Of a DNA stretch of 64,000 nucleotides, positions 35,944-44,818 are shown piece by piece. The stretch spans positions 1-64,000 of the forward strand of contig PBBL01000003.1 in assembly GCA_002716585.1 (NCBI GenBank), given 5' to 3'. How positions within the stretch are numbered: the first letter of the stretch is position 1; each line of letters starts with the position of its first letter. Source of the stretch: Myxococcales bacterium (GTDB lineage: Bacteria > Myxococcota_A > Bradymonadia > Bradymonadales > GCA-2716585). The position numbers and the translations under genes were made by a program. A model generated the notes under the pieces. It did no database searches and was not told where the DNA came from. It was given only the letters and a program-made list of their open reading frames with translations.

Positions 35944-37383
35944 TCAGCGGTCTTCGACGCGCAGGGGGAGGCGGACGTGGAAGTCGCTGCCCTGCCCGTA
36001 GGTGCTGTCGACGATGAGGGAGCCGCCCATCTGCTCGACGAAGGCGCGGCAGATGGCGAGCCCGAGGCCAACGCCGGTGCGGCGGGCGTCGCGGTGAGAG
36101 CGCTGGTAGGGCTCGAAGATGACCTCGATGTCGCCCTCGGGGATCCCGGCGCCGGTGTCGCGGACGGTGATCTGGAACATGTCGGAGCCGACCATGCGGA
36201 CGAGGACCTGAATGGAGCCGGTGTCGGTGAACTTGACGGCGTTGGAGAGGAGGTTGGTGATGACCTGCTCGGTGCGCTGCTCGGAGCCATAGGGGGTGAG
36301 GCCGTCGGTGCGGTCGAAGAACTGGAGGGAGGTGGTGAGGCCCTTGTGCTCGGCGGCGGTCTGGACGTGAGAGAGGGCGCGGTTGAGGGTCGCCTTGAGG
36401 GGGTAGGGGGAGGGCGTGAGGGGCATGACGCCGCCCTCAAGGCGGGAGTGGTCGAGGATGTCCTTGATGAGGGCGAGGAGGCGGCTGGCGCGGTCGCGCA
36501 TGGTGTCGAGGGCTTCGCGCTGTCCGGGGCTGATGCGCCCGTAGACGCCCATGTTGAAGAGGTCGATGTGTCCGAGGATGGCGCTGAGGGGGGTGCGCAT
36601 GTCATGGACCATGGAGGCGGTCTGGAGCTTGCGGCGCTCGATCTGCTCTTCGAGGACGCGGAGGCGCTCGCGGAGGGCGAGCTGCTCCAGGATCGCCTCG
36701 GCGCTGTGGTGCCCGCTGCTGCGCGCGACGTCGGCGGGTCGGCTGTCGAGGATGCGGGCGGCGAGGCTGGCGGCGGCGAGCGTGAGCTGCCGGACCAGGA
36801 CCTCGGCGGGGAGGCCGCGGAAGGTGGGCAGGGGCGAGACGGTGGCGGCGAGCTGACCGGCCTCGACCTCGTCCATGTCGAGTCCGCGCGAGAGGATGTC
36901 GGTGGTGTGGACGTCGGCCGGGTGGATGAGGCCGGAGACGGCGACGGCCCACAGGTTGGGGTGCCGGGTCTCGGCGGTCTCGACCAGCAGCGCGCGGCGG
37001 GCCGCCGGGCAGTCGCAGGCGGAGGGTCTGGAGGGGGCCTCGGCGGCGTCGAGCACCTCGCGCACGGCGCGTTGGGCGCGGCCGCTGCAGAGCGAGGTGT
37101 GGGGCGGCACGTGGATCTGCTGGACGCGGTGGCACATCGGCTGGTAGGCCGCGGGCATATGGTGAACCGAGTGGGCGAGCGGGTGGACCTGGAGCGGCGC
37201 GCCCTCGTTGTCGCGGAAGGCCAGGAAGAGGTAGGCGCAGGAGCCGGTCAGGTGGCTGAGCGCCTTGAGGGTCCCCTCCACCTCGATGCCCGCGAAGCTG
37301 ACCTCGCTGGTGGGGCGCTCATCGAGCCGCGGGATGGGCTGGGTCGGGTAGCTGTTGTTGTTTGTGTCGTCCTGGTCGGTCAC
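35944..37383 (-). CDS. Sensor histidine kinase with N-terminal Cys-containing domain
   Basis: The 479-residue protein has an N-terminal PocR-like sensory region with paired Cys (CSGRAQRAVREV, ACDCPAARRAL at about 100-130), a helical linker, then a HisKA domain (SMVHDMRTPLSAILGHID, His near 263) and HATPase_c (QVITNLLSNAVKF, DTGAGIP, GVGLGLAI). No membrane helix is present, so it is probably a cytosolic sensor, perhaps of redox or a small ligand through the Cys. The GTG at 37383 is chosen; an ATG at 37536 would extend it. No response regulator is adjacent. Confidence 0.83.
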   Translation of the reverse strand: MTDQDDTNNNSYPTQPIPRLDERPTSEVSFAGIEVEGTLKALSHLTGSCAYLFLAFRDNEGAPLQVHPLAHSVHHMPAAYQPMCHRVQQIHVPPHTSLCSGRAQRAVREVLDAAEAPSRPSACDCPAARRALLVETAETRHPNLWAVAVSGLIHPADVHTTDILSRGLDMDEVEAGQLAATVSPLPTFRGLPAEVLVRQLTLAAASLAARILDSRPADVARSSGHHSAEAILEQLALRERLRVLEEQIERRKLQTASMVHDMRTPLSAILGHIDLFNMGVYGRISPGQREALDTMRDRASRLLALIKDILDHSRLEGGVMPLTPSPYPLKATLNRALSHVQTAAEHKGLTTSLQFFDRTDGLTPYGSEQRTEQVITNLLSNAVKFTDTGSIQVLVRMVGSDMFQITVRDTGAGIPEGDIEVIFEPYQRSHRDARRTGVGLGLAICRAFVEQMGGSLIVDSTYGQGSDFHVRLPLRVEDR

Positions 37384-37650
37384 GGCCTGTCTCTGCCGGG
37401 TGGGGCGCCGTGGCCCGGTGGGGCGTCGCGGGTCAACCGCCCGTGGCGCTGTCGTGACGAGGGGTTCGCGGACATCGTACCTCTGTTCGGTGGCGATGTC
37501 GATCACAGACCGCGGTCTGTGAGCGCATCCCGACACAGGGCTGCGAGGTCACGCTTGAATTTTTGCGGGGGCGGTGTCAGTGTCCCCACCGTACACAGTC
37601 GCGGCGGCGACGCTTGAAGCTCACGATTACGATACCGAGGAAGTTCGGCA

Positions 37651-39696
37651 ATGTCCAAGGTCAAAGAGAGGCTCTCGAAGCTCAGGAACATCGGCATCAT
37701 GGCGCACATCGACGCCGGGAAGACGACCACCACGGAGCGCATCCTGTACTACACGGGGGTCAACTACAAGATCGGCGAGGTCCATGACGGGGAGGCGACC
37801 ATGGACTACCGCCCCGACGAGCAGGAGAAGGGGATCACGATCACGTCGGCGGTGACCGAGTTCGACTGGAAGGGGCACCACGTCCAGCTCATCGACACCC
37901 CGGGGCACGTGGACTTCACGGTCGAGGTGGAGCGGTCGCTGCGGGTGCTTGATGGCGTGGTGGCCCTCTACGACGCCGTTCAAGGGGTCGAGCCCCAGTC
38001 CGAGACGGTCTGGTACCAGGCGGACAAGTACCGGGTGCCGCGCATCGCGTTCATCAACAAGATGGATCGGGTCGGGGCCAACTTCGAGCGCTGCGTCCAG
38101 ATGATCCGGGACAAGTTCCACGTGACGGCGCTGCCGATCCAGCTCCCGATCGGGGCGGAAGGGGGCTTCAAGGGGATCGTGGACGTGGTCGAGCGCACGG
38201 CGTGGCAGTTCCGCGACGAGGACCGGGGGGTGGAGCCCTACGAGGTGCCGGTGCCCGACGACATGGTGGACGCGATGGCGGCGGCGCGCGAGGCGCTGAT
38301 CGACGGCCTGTCGCTGTACGACGACGCGCTGGCGGAGGCGTTCCTGATGGAGGAGCCGATCGACGCCGCGCAGATCAAGGCGTCGCTGCGGCGGTCGGTG
38401 ATCGCGCTCAACGTGGTGCCGGTGATGTGCGGCTCGGGGCTCAAGGACAAGGGGATCCAGCCTCTGCTGGACGCGGTGGTGGACTACCTGCCGAGCCCGA
38501 TGGACATGCCCCCGGTGCAGGGGCGCAACCCGGAGACCGGCGAGCCCGAGCTGCGCGAGCTGGTCCCGTCGGAGCGGCTGGCGGTGCTGGCGTTCAAGGT
38601 GCAGATGGTGGGCGGGCGCAAGCAGGTCTACCTGCGGATCTACTCCGGCACCCTGAACGCCGGGGACAAGGTGCTCAACGTGCGCCTCGGGCGCCAGGAG
38701 CGGGTCAGCCGCCTGTTCAAGGTCCACAGCAGCCGACGGCAGCGCGTCGACGCCGCGCATGCGGGCGACCTCGTGACCGCGGCGGGGCTCAAGGACACCT
38801 TCACCGGCGACACCCTCACCGACCCGGCGCACCCGCTGCTGCTGGAGTCGATCGAGGCGCGCAACCCGGTCATCAGCGCCTCGATCGAGCCCGAGAAGCG
38901 GCAGGACCGCGACAAGCTCCTGGACGTCCTGGCCAAGATCGCCGACGAGGATCCGACCTTCCTGTTCAAGGAGGACGAGGACACCGGCGAGCTGATCATC
39001 CGGGGGATGGGGGAGCTGCACTTGGAGATCGTCGCCGGGCAGATCGACCGCGATTACAACCTCACCGTCAAGCTGGGCGAGCCGAACGTGGTCTACCGCG
39101 AGACGGCGACGGTGGAGGCCACGGGCCACGGCGTCTTCGAGCGGGACACGGACGAGGGCTCGATCTTCGGCGACGTCCGCGTCGCCGTCTCGCCGCGCGA
39201 TCGCAGCGCGGGCAACGCGATCGCGATCGACGACGCGCTCAAGGCGACCCTCCCGCCGAACCTGGAGCCGATGCTGCTCGCGGGCGTCGAGGACGCGCTC
39301 GTGAGCGGCCCGGTCATGGGCGAGCCGCTGGAGGACGTCGGGGTGGTCGTCACGGCGGTGGGGTTCAAGGAGAACTTCTCGCTCACGCCGCTCGGCTACC
39401 GCATCGCCGCCGGGATCGCGGTGCGCAACGCCATGGCCGACGCCAGCGCGGCGGTGCTGGAGCCGGTTATGGAGGTGGACATCGTCGTCCCCGAGGACTT
39501 CCTCGGCGACGTCATCGGGGACCTGACCCAGCGCAGCGGGCGGATCGAGAACGTCGCCGACGACGGGCCGATGAAGATCATCACGTGCCGCGTCGGGCTC
39601 CGCAAGATGTTCGGCTACACCACCACGCTGCGCTCGATGACCCAGGGCCGCGGCGTCTTCACGATGTCGTTCGACGCCTTCGACATCGTGAGTTGA
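37651..39696 (+). CDS. fusA: Translation elongation factor G (solitary copy)
   Basis: The 681-residue GTPase drives ribosomal translocation. G motifs AHIDAGKTT (18-26), DTPGH (82-86) and NKMD (136-139) are intact, and the Switch I sequence reads YRPDEQEKGITITSA. Domains II-V follow, ending in FTMSFDAFDIVS. It is away from rpsL, rpsG or tuf, so it may be a paralogue such as a second EF-G with a special role. GAGGAA lies 8 bp before the ATG. It is convergent with the next gene, 4 bp apart. Confidence 0.93.
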   Translation: MSKVKERLSKLRNIGIMAHIDAGKTTTTERILYYTGVNYKIGEVHDGEATMDYRPDEQEKGITITSAVTEFDWKGHHVQLIDTPGHVDFTVEVERSLRVLDGVVALYDAVQGVEPQSETVWYQADKYRVPRIAFINKMDRVGANFERCVQMIRDKFHVTALPIQLPIGAEGGFKGIVDVVERTAWQFRDEDRGVEPYEVPVPDDMVDAMAAAREALIDGLSLYDDALAEAFLMEEPIDAAQIKASLRRSVIALNVVPVMCGSGLKDKGIQPLLDAVVDYLPSPMDMPPVQGRNPETGEPELRELVPSERLAVLAFKVQMVGGRKQVYLRIYSGTLNAGDKVLNVRLGRQERVSRLFKVHSSRRQRVDAAHAGDLVTAAGLKDTFTGDTLTDPAHPLLLESIEARNPVISASIEPEKRQDRDKLLDVLAKIADEDPTFLFKEDEDTGELIIRGMGELHLEIVAGQIDRDYNLTVKLGEPNVVYRETATVEATGHGVFERDTDEGSIFGDVRVAVSPRDRSAGNAIAIDDALKATLPPNLEPMLLAGVEDALVSGPVMGEPLEDVGVVVTAVGFKENFSLTPLGYRIAAGIAVRNAMADASAAVLEPVMEVDIVVPEDFLGDVIGDLTQRSGRIENVADDGPMKIITCRVGLRKMFGYTTTLRSMTQGRGVFTMSFDAFDIVS

Positions 39697-39700
39697 GTCA

Positions 39701-40981
39701 CTACAGCGCGATCTGACCAAGCAGGGTCAGCTGCCACCGGCCCACCTCGCGGTCGCCGCTCAACCCCGGGAAGGCGTCGAGCGAGGTCACGAACCCGACC
39801 GGGCCGAACTGCATCGTCCCCTGGACCCGGGCGCCGACCTGCACCTCCGGCAGGATCAGCACCGGGGCGCCGACGCCGATCCCGAACGACGGGAGGATCA
39901 GCACCTGGCTGCTGGCGACCTCGATCGTCGGGGCGACCTTGAGGAGGTCGCCGAAGTCGGTGTCGGCGCTCACCGAGTAGAGGAGCCACTCCGGCGCGGC
40001 CACCTCGTACCCGAACCGCATCCGAAACCCCCCCTGGTCGCCGGTCGTCCCGCCGATCCCCACCAGCGGCCCGCCCAGCGACAGCGTCGTCCCCGGCACG
40101 CCGAAGCGCATCGTGAGCACGTCGCTGAGCTGATCCCCGGGGATCACGATCGACGCCGAGCGGCGGTCGCCGGGCTCCTCCGCCTGGTTCCAGGCGCGGG
40201 GCGCCTCGTCGAGGGCGCCGATCAGGCGCCCTGGGCCGTTGGTGCGGGTCAACGCGTAGAACTCCCCCGAGAACGACCACCGCTCCGGCCAGGTGACCCG
40301 GATCGCGACGTCGCCCACCGCGGCCCAGGTCTTGATCGGCCCGAGCAGGTAGTCGAGGTTGTAGGAGGTGTCCGGGCGGAAGGTGTTCAGCAGGAGGTGG
40401 CGCGCCTCCACCGCCGGGATCGCGTAGGACGGCTTGAAGTTGCGCCCCGGGCGCATCTCCCCGGTCGCCGTCAGCGTCGTCGTGGCCCCGGCCTCCAGGG
40501 CGAAGCGCGCCCCGGTCCGCCCGATCTCCTGGTAGACGTGCTCGTTCCAGTGAAGCTCCACCGGGGCGGTCGGGGGGCGATCCTCCAGCGACTCCTGCGG
40601 TTGGGGGAGCCAGGCGTCGAAGGCGAGCGCCTCGGCCTCGGTCAACTCCCGGGTCACCGACCGGCCATCCACCTGGATCGCGACCTGATCGGCGCGGACC
40701 CCGTAGAACGCGGCGTCCATCTGCTCTGGCAGGGAGGTCGGGTTGTGGACGGTGTAGCGCGCCTCGAAGGTGCACCGAGGCTCCCCATCCACCTCGTCGC
40801 AGTCGATCGTCAGCGACTCGCCCTGGATCTCCAGCGGGGTCACGCGGAGCGCGCCAGGCGGCGAGGTCGCTGATGGGCTGCTCTGGGGCGCCGCGAGGTT
40901 GGCCGCCGCGGCTCGGGGGAGGGCGAGCAGCGCGAGCGTGAGGGCGAGTCGGGCGATGGGGTTGAGGCGGTGTGTCTGCAT
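39701..40981 (-). CDS. Exported beta-rich protein of unknown function
   Basis: The 426-residue product has a signal peptide (to about AAA-N at residue 27) and a long beta-rich body. An N-terminal immunoglobulin-like region with paired Cys in IDCDEVDGEPRCTFEARY is followed by a part with alternating strands and repeated glycines (FGIGVGAPVLILPEVQVGARVQ), compatible with an outer-membrane barrel. The start at 40981 gives the signal peptide; the longer frame is rejected. Not recognised. It is convergent with fusA. Confidence 0.65.
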   Translation of the reverse strand: MQTHRLNPIARLALTLALLALPRAAAANLAAPQSSPSATSPPGALRVTPLEIQGESLTIDCDEVDGEPRCTFEARYTVHNPTSLPEQMDAAFYGVRADQVAIQVDGRSVTRELTEAEALAFDAWLPQPQESLEDRPPTAPVELHWNEHVYQEIGRTGARFALEAGATTTLTATGEMRPGRNFKPSYAIPAVEARHLLLNTFRPDTSYNLDYLLGPIKTWAAVGDVAIRVTWPERWSFSGEFYALTRTNGPGRLIGALDEAPRAWNQAEEPGDRRSASIVIPGDQLSDVLTMRFGVPGTTLSLGGPLVGIGGTTGDQGGFRMRFGYEVAAPEWLLYSVSADTDFGDLLKVAPTIEVASSQVLILPSFGIGVGAPVLILPEVQVGARVQGTMQFGPVGFVTSLDAFPGLSGDREVGRWQLTLLGQIAL

Positions 40982-41199
40982 GGTTGGTTCAAGCCGGGTC
41001 GAGGTGTGTCTGCGCTGTCGCCATGATGCGCGCGATGGAGCGACGTGTCCACCGTGGAACGCAACGCGCCTGGGCCCGTCGGCTTTCACCTCGACGCCGC
41101 GCGGACCTGAGGGGGGCGACGCGCCATACACAGAGTGGTCGTGGGCGTCGGAGCCTGGGGCGACCTGTCGATGCGAAGGAGAGATGAAGGAGGACGACC

Positions 41200-41706
41200 G
41201 TGTGGAGATGGCTCAAGAACCTCGTCGGCGCTGACGCGCCCGCCCTGGATGAGGAAAGCGGCGCGCCGCCCGAGGCGGAGGGCGACGATCCGGCGGCGCC
41301 GCGACCCGAGGCGCCGCCGCCGTGGCCGTCGCGGTGCGACACGCTGGTGCTCTACGAGGTCGCGGGCGACGGGGAGCCGCCGGACACCCGCTCGGAGAGC
41401 CTGGTGGTGGAGTACATCGATCCGGTGGACCAGCTCGTGACGTTTGGGGCGGAGGCCGCCCCGTCGCTGGTCTGGTGGGAGGAGCGGGCGCTCCAGGCGC
41501 GCCTGGAGGCGGCGCGGGAGCGGGGAGGGCTGCGCGACCCCAACTCGCCCGCGCGGCTGCACTGGGCGAGCCGGTGGATGAGGGAGCGCGAGGGGGGGTG
41601 GGTGGCGGCGCAGCTGGAGCCCGGCGCGATCGCTGGGAACGGCACCGCCTATGCGCGGGGGCGTCAGGAGGATCCTGGCGGCTCAGACATCAAGCCGGTG
41701 GATTGA
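41200..41706 (+). CDS. Small hypothetical protein
   Basis: The 168-residue protein begins at a GTG with AAGGAGG 6 bp upstream, a strong start signal. It has a Glu/Pro-rich segment (about 18-45) and a body rich in Trp/Arg (LVWWEERALQARLEAARERG). It is cytoplasmic and not recognised. The last 24 bp overlap the 3' end of the convergent carbonic anhydrase gene. Confidence 0.6.
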   Translation: MWRWLKNLVGADAPALDEESGAPPEAEGDDPAAPRPEAPPPWPSRCDTLVLYEVAGDGEPPDTRSESLVVEYIDPVDQLVTFGAEAAPSLVWWEERALQARLEAARERGGLRDPNSPARLHWASRWMREREGGWVAAQLEPGAIAGNGTAYARGRQEDPGGSDIKPVD

Positions 41707-42315
41707 GGTCAGCTCGTCCGGGCCGGAGATGGTCTTCTCCAGATCGGTCACCTTGCCGGTCTCCAGGGTGAACAGCCAGCCGTGGATCTGGAGCGACTGC
41801 CCGGCCTTCCACGCCTTCTGGATGATGTCGGTCTCGGCGAGGTTGCGGACCTGGGTCGCGACGTTGAGGCGGACGAGGAGGTCGACGCGGCTGGCCTGGT
41901 CCTCGATCCCCTCGAACTCCGCGGCGTGGGCGCGGTAGGTGTCCTTGATGGAGCGGAGCCAGGGGTTGATCTGGCCGAAGTCGGTGTTGGACATCGCGGC
42001 CTGGACGCCGCCGCAGTGCTGGTGCCCGCAGACGATGACGTGCTCGACCTTGAGGTGCTCGACCGCGTACTGGAGCACGGTGAGCATGTTGAGGTCGGTG
42101 TGGACCGCGAGGTTGGCGACGTTGCGGTGGACGAAGACGTCCCCCGGTCCGAGCCCGAGGGCCTGGGTCGCGGGGACGCGGCTGTCGGCGCAGCCGATCC
42201 AGAGGTACTTCGGGCTCTGCCCCTTGGCCATGTTGGCGAAGAAGTCAGGGTTGTCCTCCTGGATGGTCGCGGCCCAGGCGTGGTTGTTCTCGATGAGCTG
42301 CTTCGGGTCGGTCAT
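41683..42315 (-). CDS. Beta-class carbonic anhydrase
   Basis: The 210-residue enzyme interconverts CO2 and bicarbonate. Zinc ligands are present: Cys42 and the Asp/Arg dyad in IGCADSRV, and the His/Cys pair in VIVCGHQHCGG (about 96-106). Length and C-terminal LHGWLFTLETGKV-like segment (IHGWLFTLETGKV) match the family. GGTGGAG precedes the ATG. Like most, it probably forms dimers or tetramers. It has no neighbouring SulP transporter here. Confidence 0.93.
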   Translation of the reverse strand: MTDPKQLIENNHAWAATIQEDNPDFFANMAKGQSPKYLWIGCADSRVPATQALGLGPGDVFVHRNVANLAVHTDLNMLTVLQYAVEHLKVEHVIVCGHQHCGGVQAAMSNTDFGQINPWLRSIKDTYRAHAAEFEGIEDQASRVDLLVRLNVATQVRNLAETDIIQKAWKAGQSLQIHGWLFTLETGKVTDLEKTISGPDELTSIHRLDV

Positions 42316-42653
42316 GTGCTCCACCTTGGTTCTGGAAACTCGTTGCAGGGATCTGGATCTGTGGAGATCGGCCCTGTTGAAGGCGCCGTGGGTCGCGTCC
42401 AGAGTTTGTGCCTGGACAGCACCATCGTCGCGTGCGTTGAGGGACAATATGCCACACACCCGGCAGGATGTGCACGGGTTGTTGGGTTTGGCGTTGTGGA
42501 GCGCGGGCCACCGGGAGCGCTCGTCACCAGGTCGTGAGGGCGCGCGTCAGCGCGACGGGGCGCCCCCGTCAACAACCGCGCCGCTCCACGGTGGCCCGCA
42601 CCTGGGGTTATCGCCCGGCGGGGCGCGATGTTGCGTCGAGGCGCCGATTTTTT
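42316..42653 (-). other. Intergenic region with terminator-like hairpins, no gene
   Basis: 338 bp lie between the stop of the cysteine-cluster gene and the start of carbonic anhydrase, both minus strand. A hairpin GACGGGG-CGC-CCCCGTC (42554-42570) is nested in an 11 bp inverted repeat GCGGGCCACCG / CGGTGGCCCGC (42505-42515, 42589-42599) and may terminate the upstream gene. No coding frame is convincing. Confidence 0.5.
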
Positions 42654-44126
42654 TCAGCTGGTGGCCCCTTCGGGTGAAGCGCCCGCCTCGCCGAGGTCGG
42701 TGAGGAAGAGGCCGAAGTCCTCCTGGTCGGTGAACAGGTCGGTGACGTTGTCGGGGGCGCGCACGAGGCGAACCCAGGTGATGAGGGCGTGGGCGAACAG
42801 GTCGCCGGGGAGGTCGCCCTGGTCGCCCTCGTCGGCGCCCGCGGCCAGCTCGGCGGCGGTGAGCACGCCGAGCGCCATGGTCACGGCGCTCGCTTCGATG
42901 GAGGGGTGCCGGAACCAGTCGCGCAGGAAGAACCACTCCCGGAGGATGTGGAAGCTGTAGTCGCGCTGGGCGGGGGTGAGGGTCGTGACGCCCTCGTCGG
43001 GGTACTGCGTGATGAAGTCGAGGAGCCTGCCGAGGCGGTCGATGTGGCCATCGGGGAGGGTGTCGTCGAGGTAGTGGGCGTGGGTGGCCAGGGCGCGCTG
43101 CCCGAAGGAGCGCAGGCGTCTGGCGATGATCCGGGTCGTCGCGGGGTCTTCGAGGAGCTGGGTGGGGGGCAGCGCGAGGCGCTGCCCCTGGGCGACCTCG
43201 CAGGCGAAGTGCAGCAGGTGGCCCAGGGTGACCTGGGGGTCCTCCAGCATCGCCATGAAGTGGTGCTCCAGCTGCTGGCGGCGCGCCTCCCGGGAGCCGG
43301 GCTCGGGGTTGTCGTTCAGGATCCCGGGCTCGGACGGGCTCAGGCCGCGGACCTCGGGGGGGAGCAGCTCGTCGGGCTGCATCCCGGTGATCTCGGCGAT
43401 CGTCTGCTCCAGCCCCTCCTTGTAGGTCTTGTGGGCTTCGTAGCAGCGCGAGATCCCGACCCGGAAGCCGTCCTCGGTCTGAACGAGGCGGATCGGGAAG
43501 AAGCGGCACATCGCGGGCTTGGCCTCGGGGCCGATGTGCTTGTGTATCCGGCACAGGCCGTCGTCGCCGAGGAACACGCAGGCGCGGGCGCGGCCAAACG
43601 CGAGGCGGTGCGCCGTCGCGCCGCTGTCGCGCTCCATGGGCACGAGCACCTCGTCCGTCAGCTCAGGGTAGAGCGGCTGGAGGGTGGCGAGGATGTCGGG
43701 GACGCGCTCGATGAACTCGGGCTCCAACGGCCCGATGATGTGCCCCTGGCAGGAGCGCCCGCACCCCAGGCAGCGGTGGCGCAGCGGGTTGGTCGAGAAC
43801 AGCCCCGACTCGCCGCGGACCTTGACGTTGCGCTCGATGGGCTGGTGGCTCAGCAACACCAGGCCGATCTGGGCGAGCTGCTGGGCCATGGCGAGCACGA
43901 AGTCGGGGCTGGGGAGGGGGACGCCGTCGGCGATGAGCGCGGAGGCGATCTCGGCGCAGGTGCGCTGCCCGTCGAACTCCTGGGCGAGCGCGAGCGCGGA
44001 GGAGCCGAGCACGACGCGCCGGGGCGGGTTGCCGATGGTGACCTCAAACTCGCCGGGGCGGTCCGGCAGGGGGGTGATGGTGGCCTTGCACAGGTAGGGG
44101 TAGGCGTCGCCGGATGGAGGGGCCAT
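42654..44126 (-). CDS. YkgJ/FliB-like cysteine-cluster protein
   Basis: The 490-residue protein has the CxxC...C cluster HRCLGCGRSCQGH (about 117-129) and later Cys in RARACVFLGDDGLCRIHKHIG and KPAMCRFFPIRL, the signature of YkgJ-type Fe-S/zinc proteins and of the flagellin lysine methylase FliB family. An N-terminal PqqD-like segment (VVLGSSALALAQEFDGQRTC) is a possible peptide-binding module. The role is most likely protein or peptide modification. No flagellar gene is near. Length exceeds typical YkgJ proteins. Confidence 0.7.
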   Translation of the reverse strand: MAPPSGDAYPYLCKATITPLPDRPGEFEVTIGNPPRRVVLGSSALALAQEFDGQRTCAEIASALIADGVPLPSPDFVLAMAQQLAQIGLVLLSHQPIERNVKVRGESGLFSTNPLRHRCLGCGRSCQGHIIGPLEPEFIERVPDILATLQPLYPELTDEVLVPMERDSGATAHRLAFGRARACVFLGDDGLCRIHKHIGPEAKPAMCRFFPIRLVQTEDGFRVGISRCYEAHKTYKEGLEQTIAEITGMQPDELLPPEVRGLSPSEPGILNDNPEPGSREARRQQLEHHFMAMLEDPQVTLGHLLHFACEVAQGQRLALPPTQLLEDPATTRIIARRLRSFGQRALATHAHYLDDTLPDGHIDRLGRLLDFITQYPDEGVTTLTPAQRDYSFHILREWFFLRDWFRHPSIEASAVTMALGVLTAAELAAGADEGDQGDLPGDLFAHALITWVRLVRAPDNVTDLFTDQEDFGLFLTDLGEAGASPEGATS

Positions 44127-44204
44127 GGTGGATCCTGGTGCGTTGCGTGACAGGTGGCGTCCACCGGCAGGGTGCGCGCGGGGCGCTGTGGGTTCGACCG
44201 GCGC

Positions 44205-44669
44205 TCAGCGGTAGCCGTACTGGATGCCGATGTACCCCCCGCTGTCCTTGGTGCCAGCGTTGGAGACGCCAATCCAGTAGTAGCCGTTGTTGGAGACCCG
44301 GAAGTTGCCGGTGTTCGCCCAGTTGCGGACGATGCGGGTGACCCGGAGGGCGCCGCGGTTGTTGGGGCTGCGGAAGACACCCATCTGGATGTTCCCGGTG
44401 ACATCGACGTCCTTGAGGGCGTGCACCCGGTAGGTCATCCCCTGGTAGAAGTAGACCTGGAACCAGGTGACCTGCCCGGAGGTGACGTAGTTCGGGTCGA
44501 CGGTCGTGACGTAGTAGAAGCCCTGGTTGAACAGCTTGGGCGCGCCGTAGCGGCGCATGCGGTAGAGGACGCCGCCTCGGTTGGCCTCCGCCTCGGTGTA
44601 GGGGAGCGTGATGGTGGCCAGCACAGCCAACATCGCGAGAGCGCTGCCAAGTTGATGAATCCTGTTCAT
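44205..44669 (-). CDS. Small secreted protein with well-defined promoter
   Basis: The 154-residue product starts at ATG 44669 with AAAGGG 6 bp upstream. A signal peptide is cleaved near residue 29 (TEAEA-N). The mature part is beta-rich, Gly/Asn/Tyr-rich and ends GGYIGIQYGYR, with NGYYWIGVSNAG resembling PPC-type strand pairs. It has no Cys. It may be a paralogue in fold to the protein at 16344-16811. A good sigma70 promoter lies just upstream. Function is unknown. Confidence 0.72.
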   Translation of the reverse strand: MNRIHQLGSALAMLAVLATITLPYTEAEANRGGVLYRMRRYGAPKLFNQGFYYVTTVDPNYVTSGQVTWFQVYFYQGMTYRVHALKDVDVTGNIQMGVFRSPNNRGALRVTRIVRNWANTGNFRVSNNGYYWIGVSNAGTKDSGGYIGIQYGYR

Positions 44670-44723
44670 GAGAGCCCTTTCGACTGGGACGGCACGATGA
44701 TGCTGACAACGACGATACCGCGG

Positions 44724-44752
44724 AGTGTAAACGGGGTCCTGGGTCCAGTCAA
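44724..44752 (-). promoter_or_regulatory. Sigma70-like promoter for small secreted protein
   Basis: On the minus strand TTGACT (44747-44752), 17 bp spacer, TACACT (44724-44729), giving transcription from about 44717 and a leader near 48 nt to the ATG at 44669. Both boxes match the consensus at four or more positions. Confidence 0.6.
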
Positions 44753-44818
44753 GGAGGAGGGGCTGAGCGGGGCGCCCGGAGAGGGGCGCCGTGCGGGTCG
44801 AAGCAGGGGGGGTGGGGG

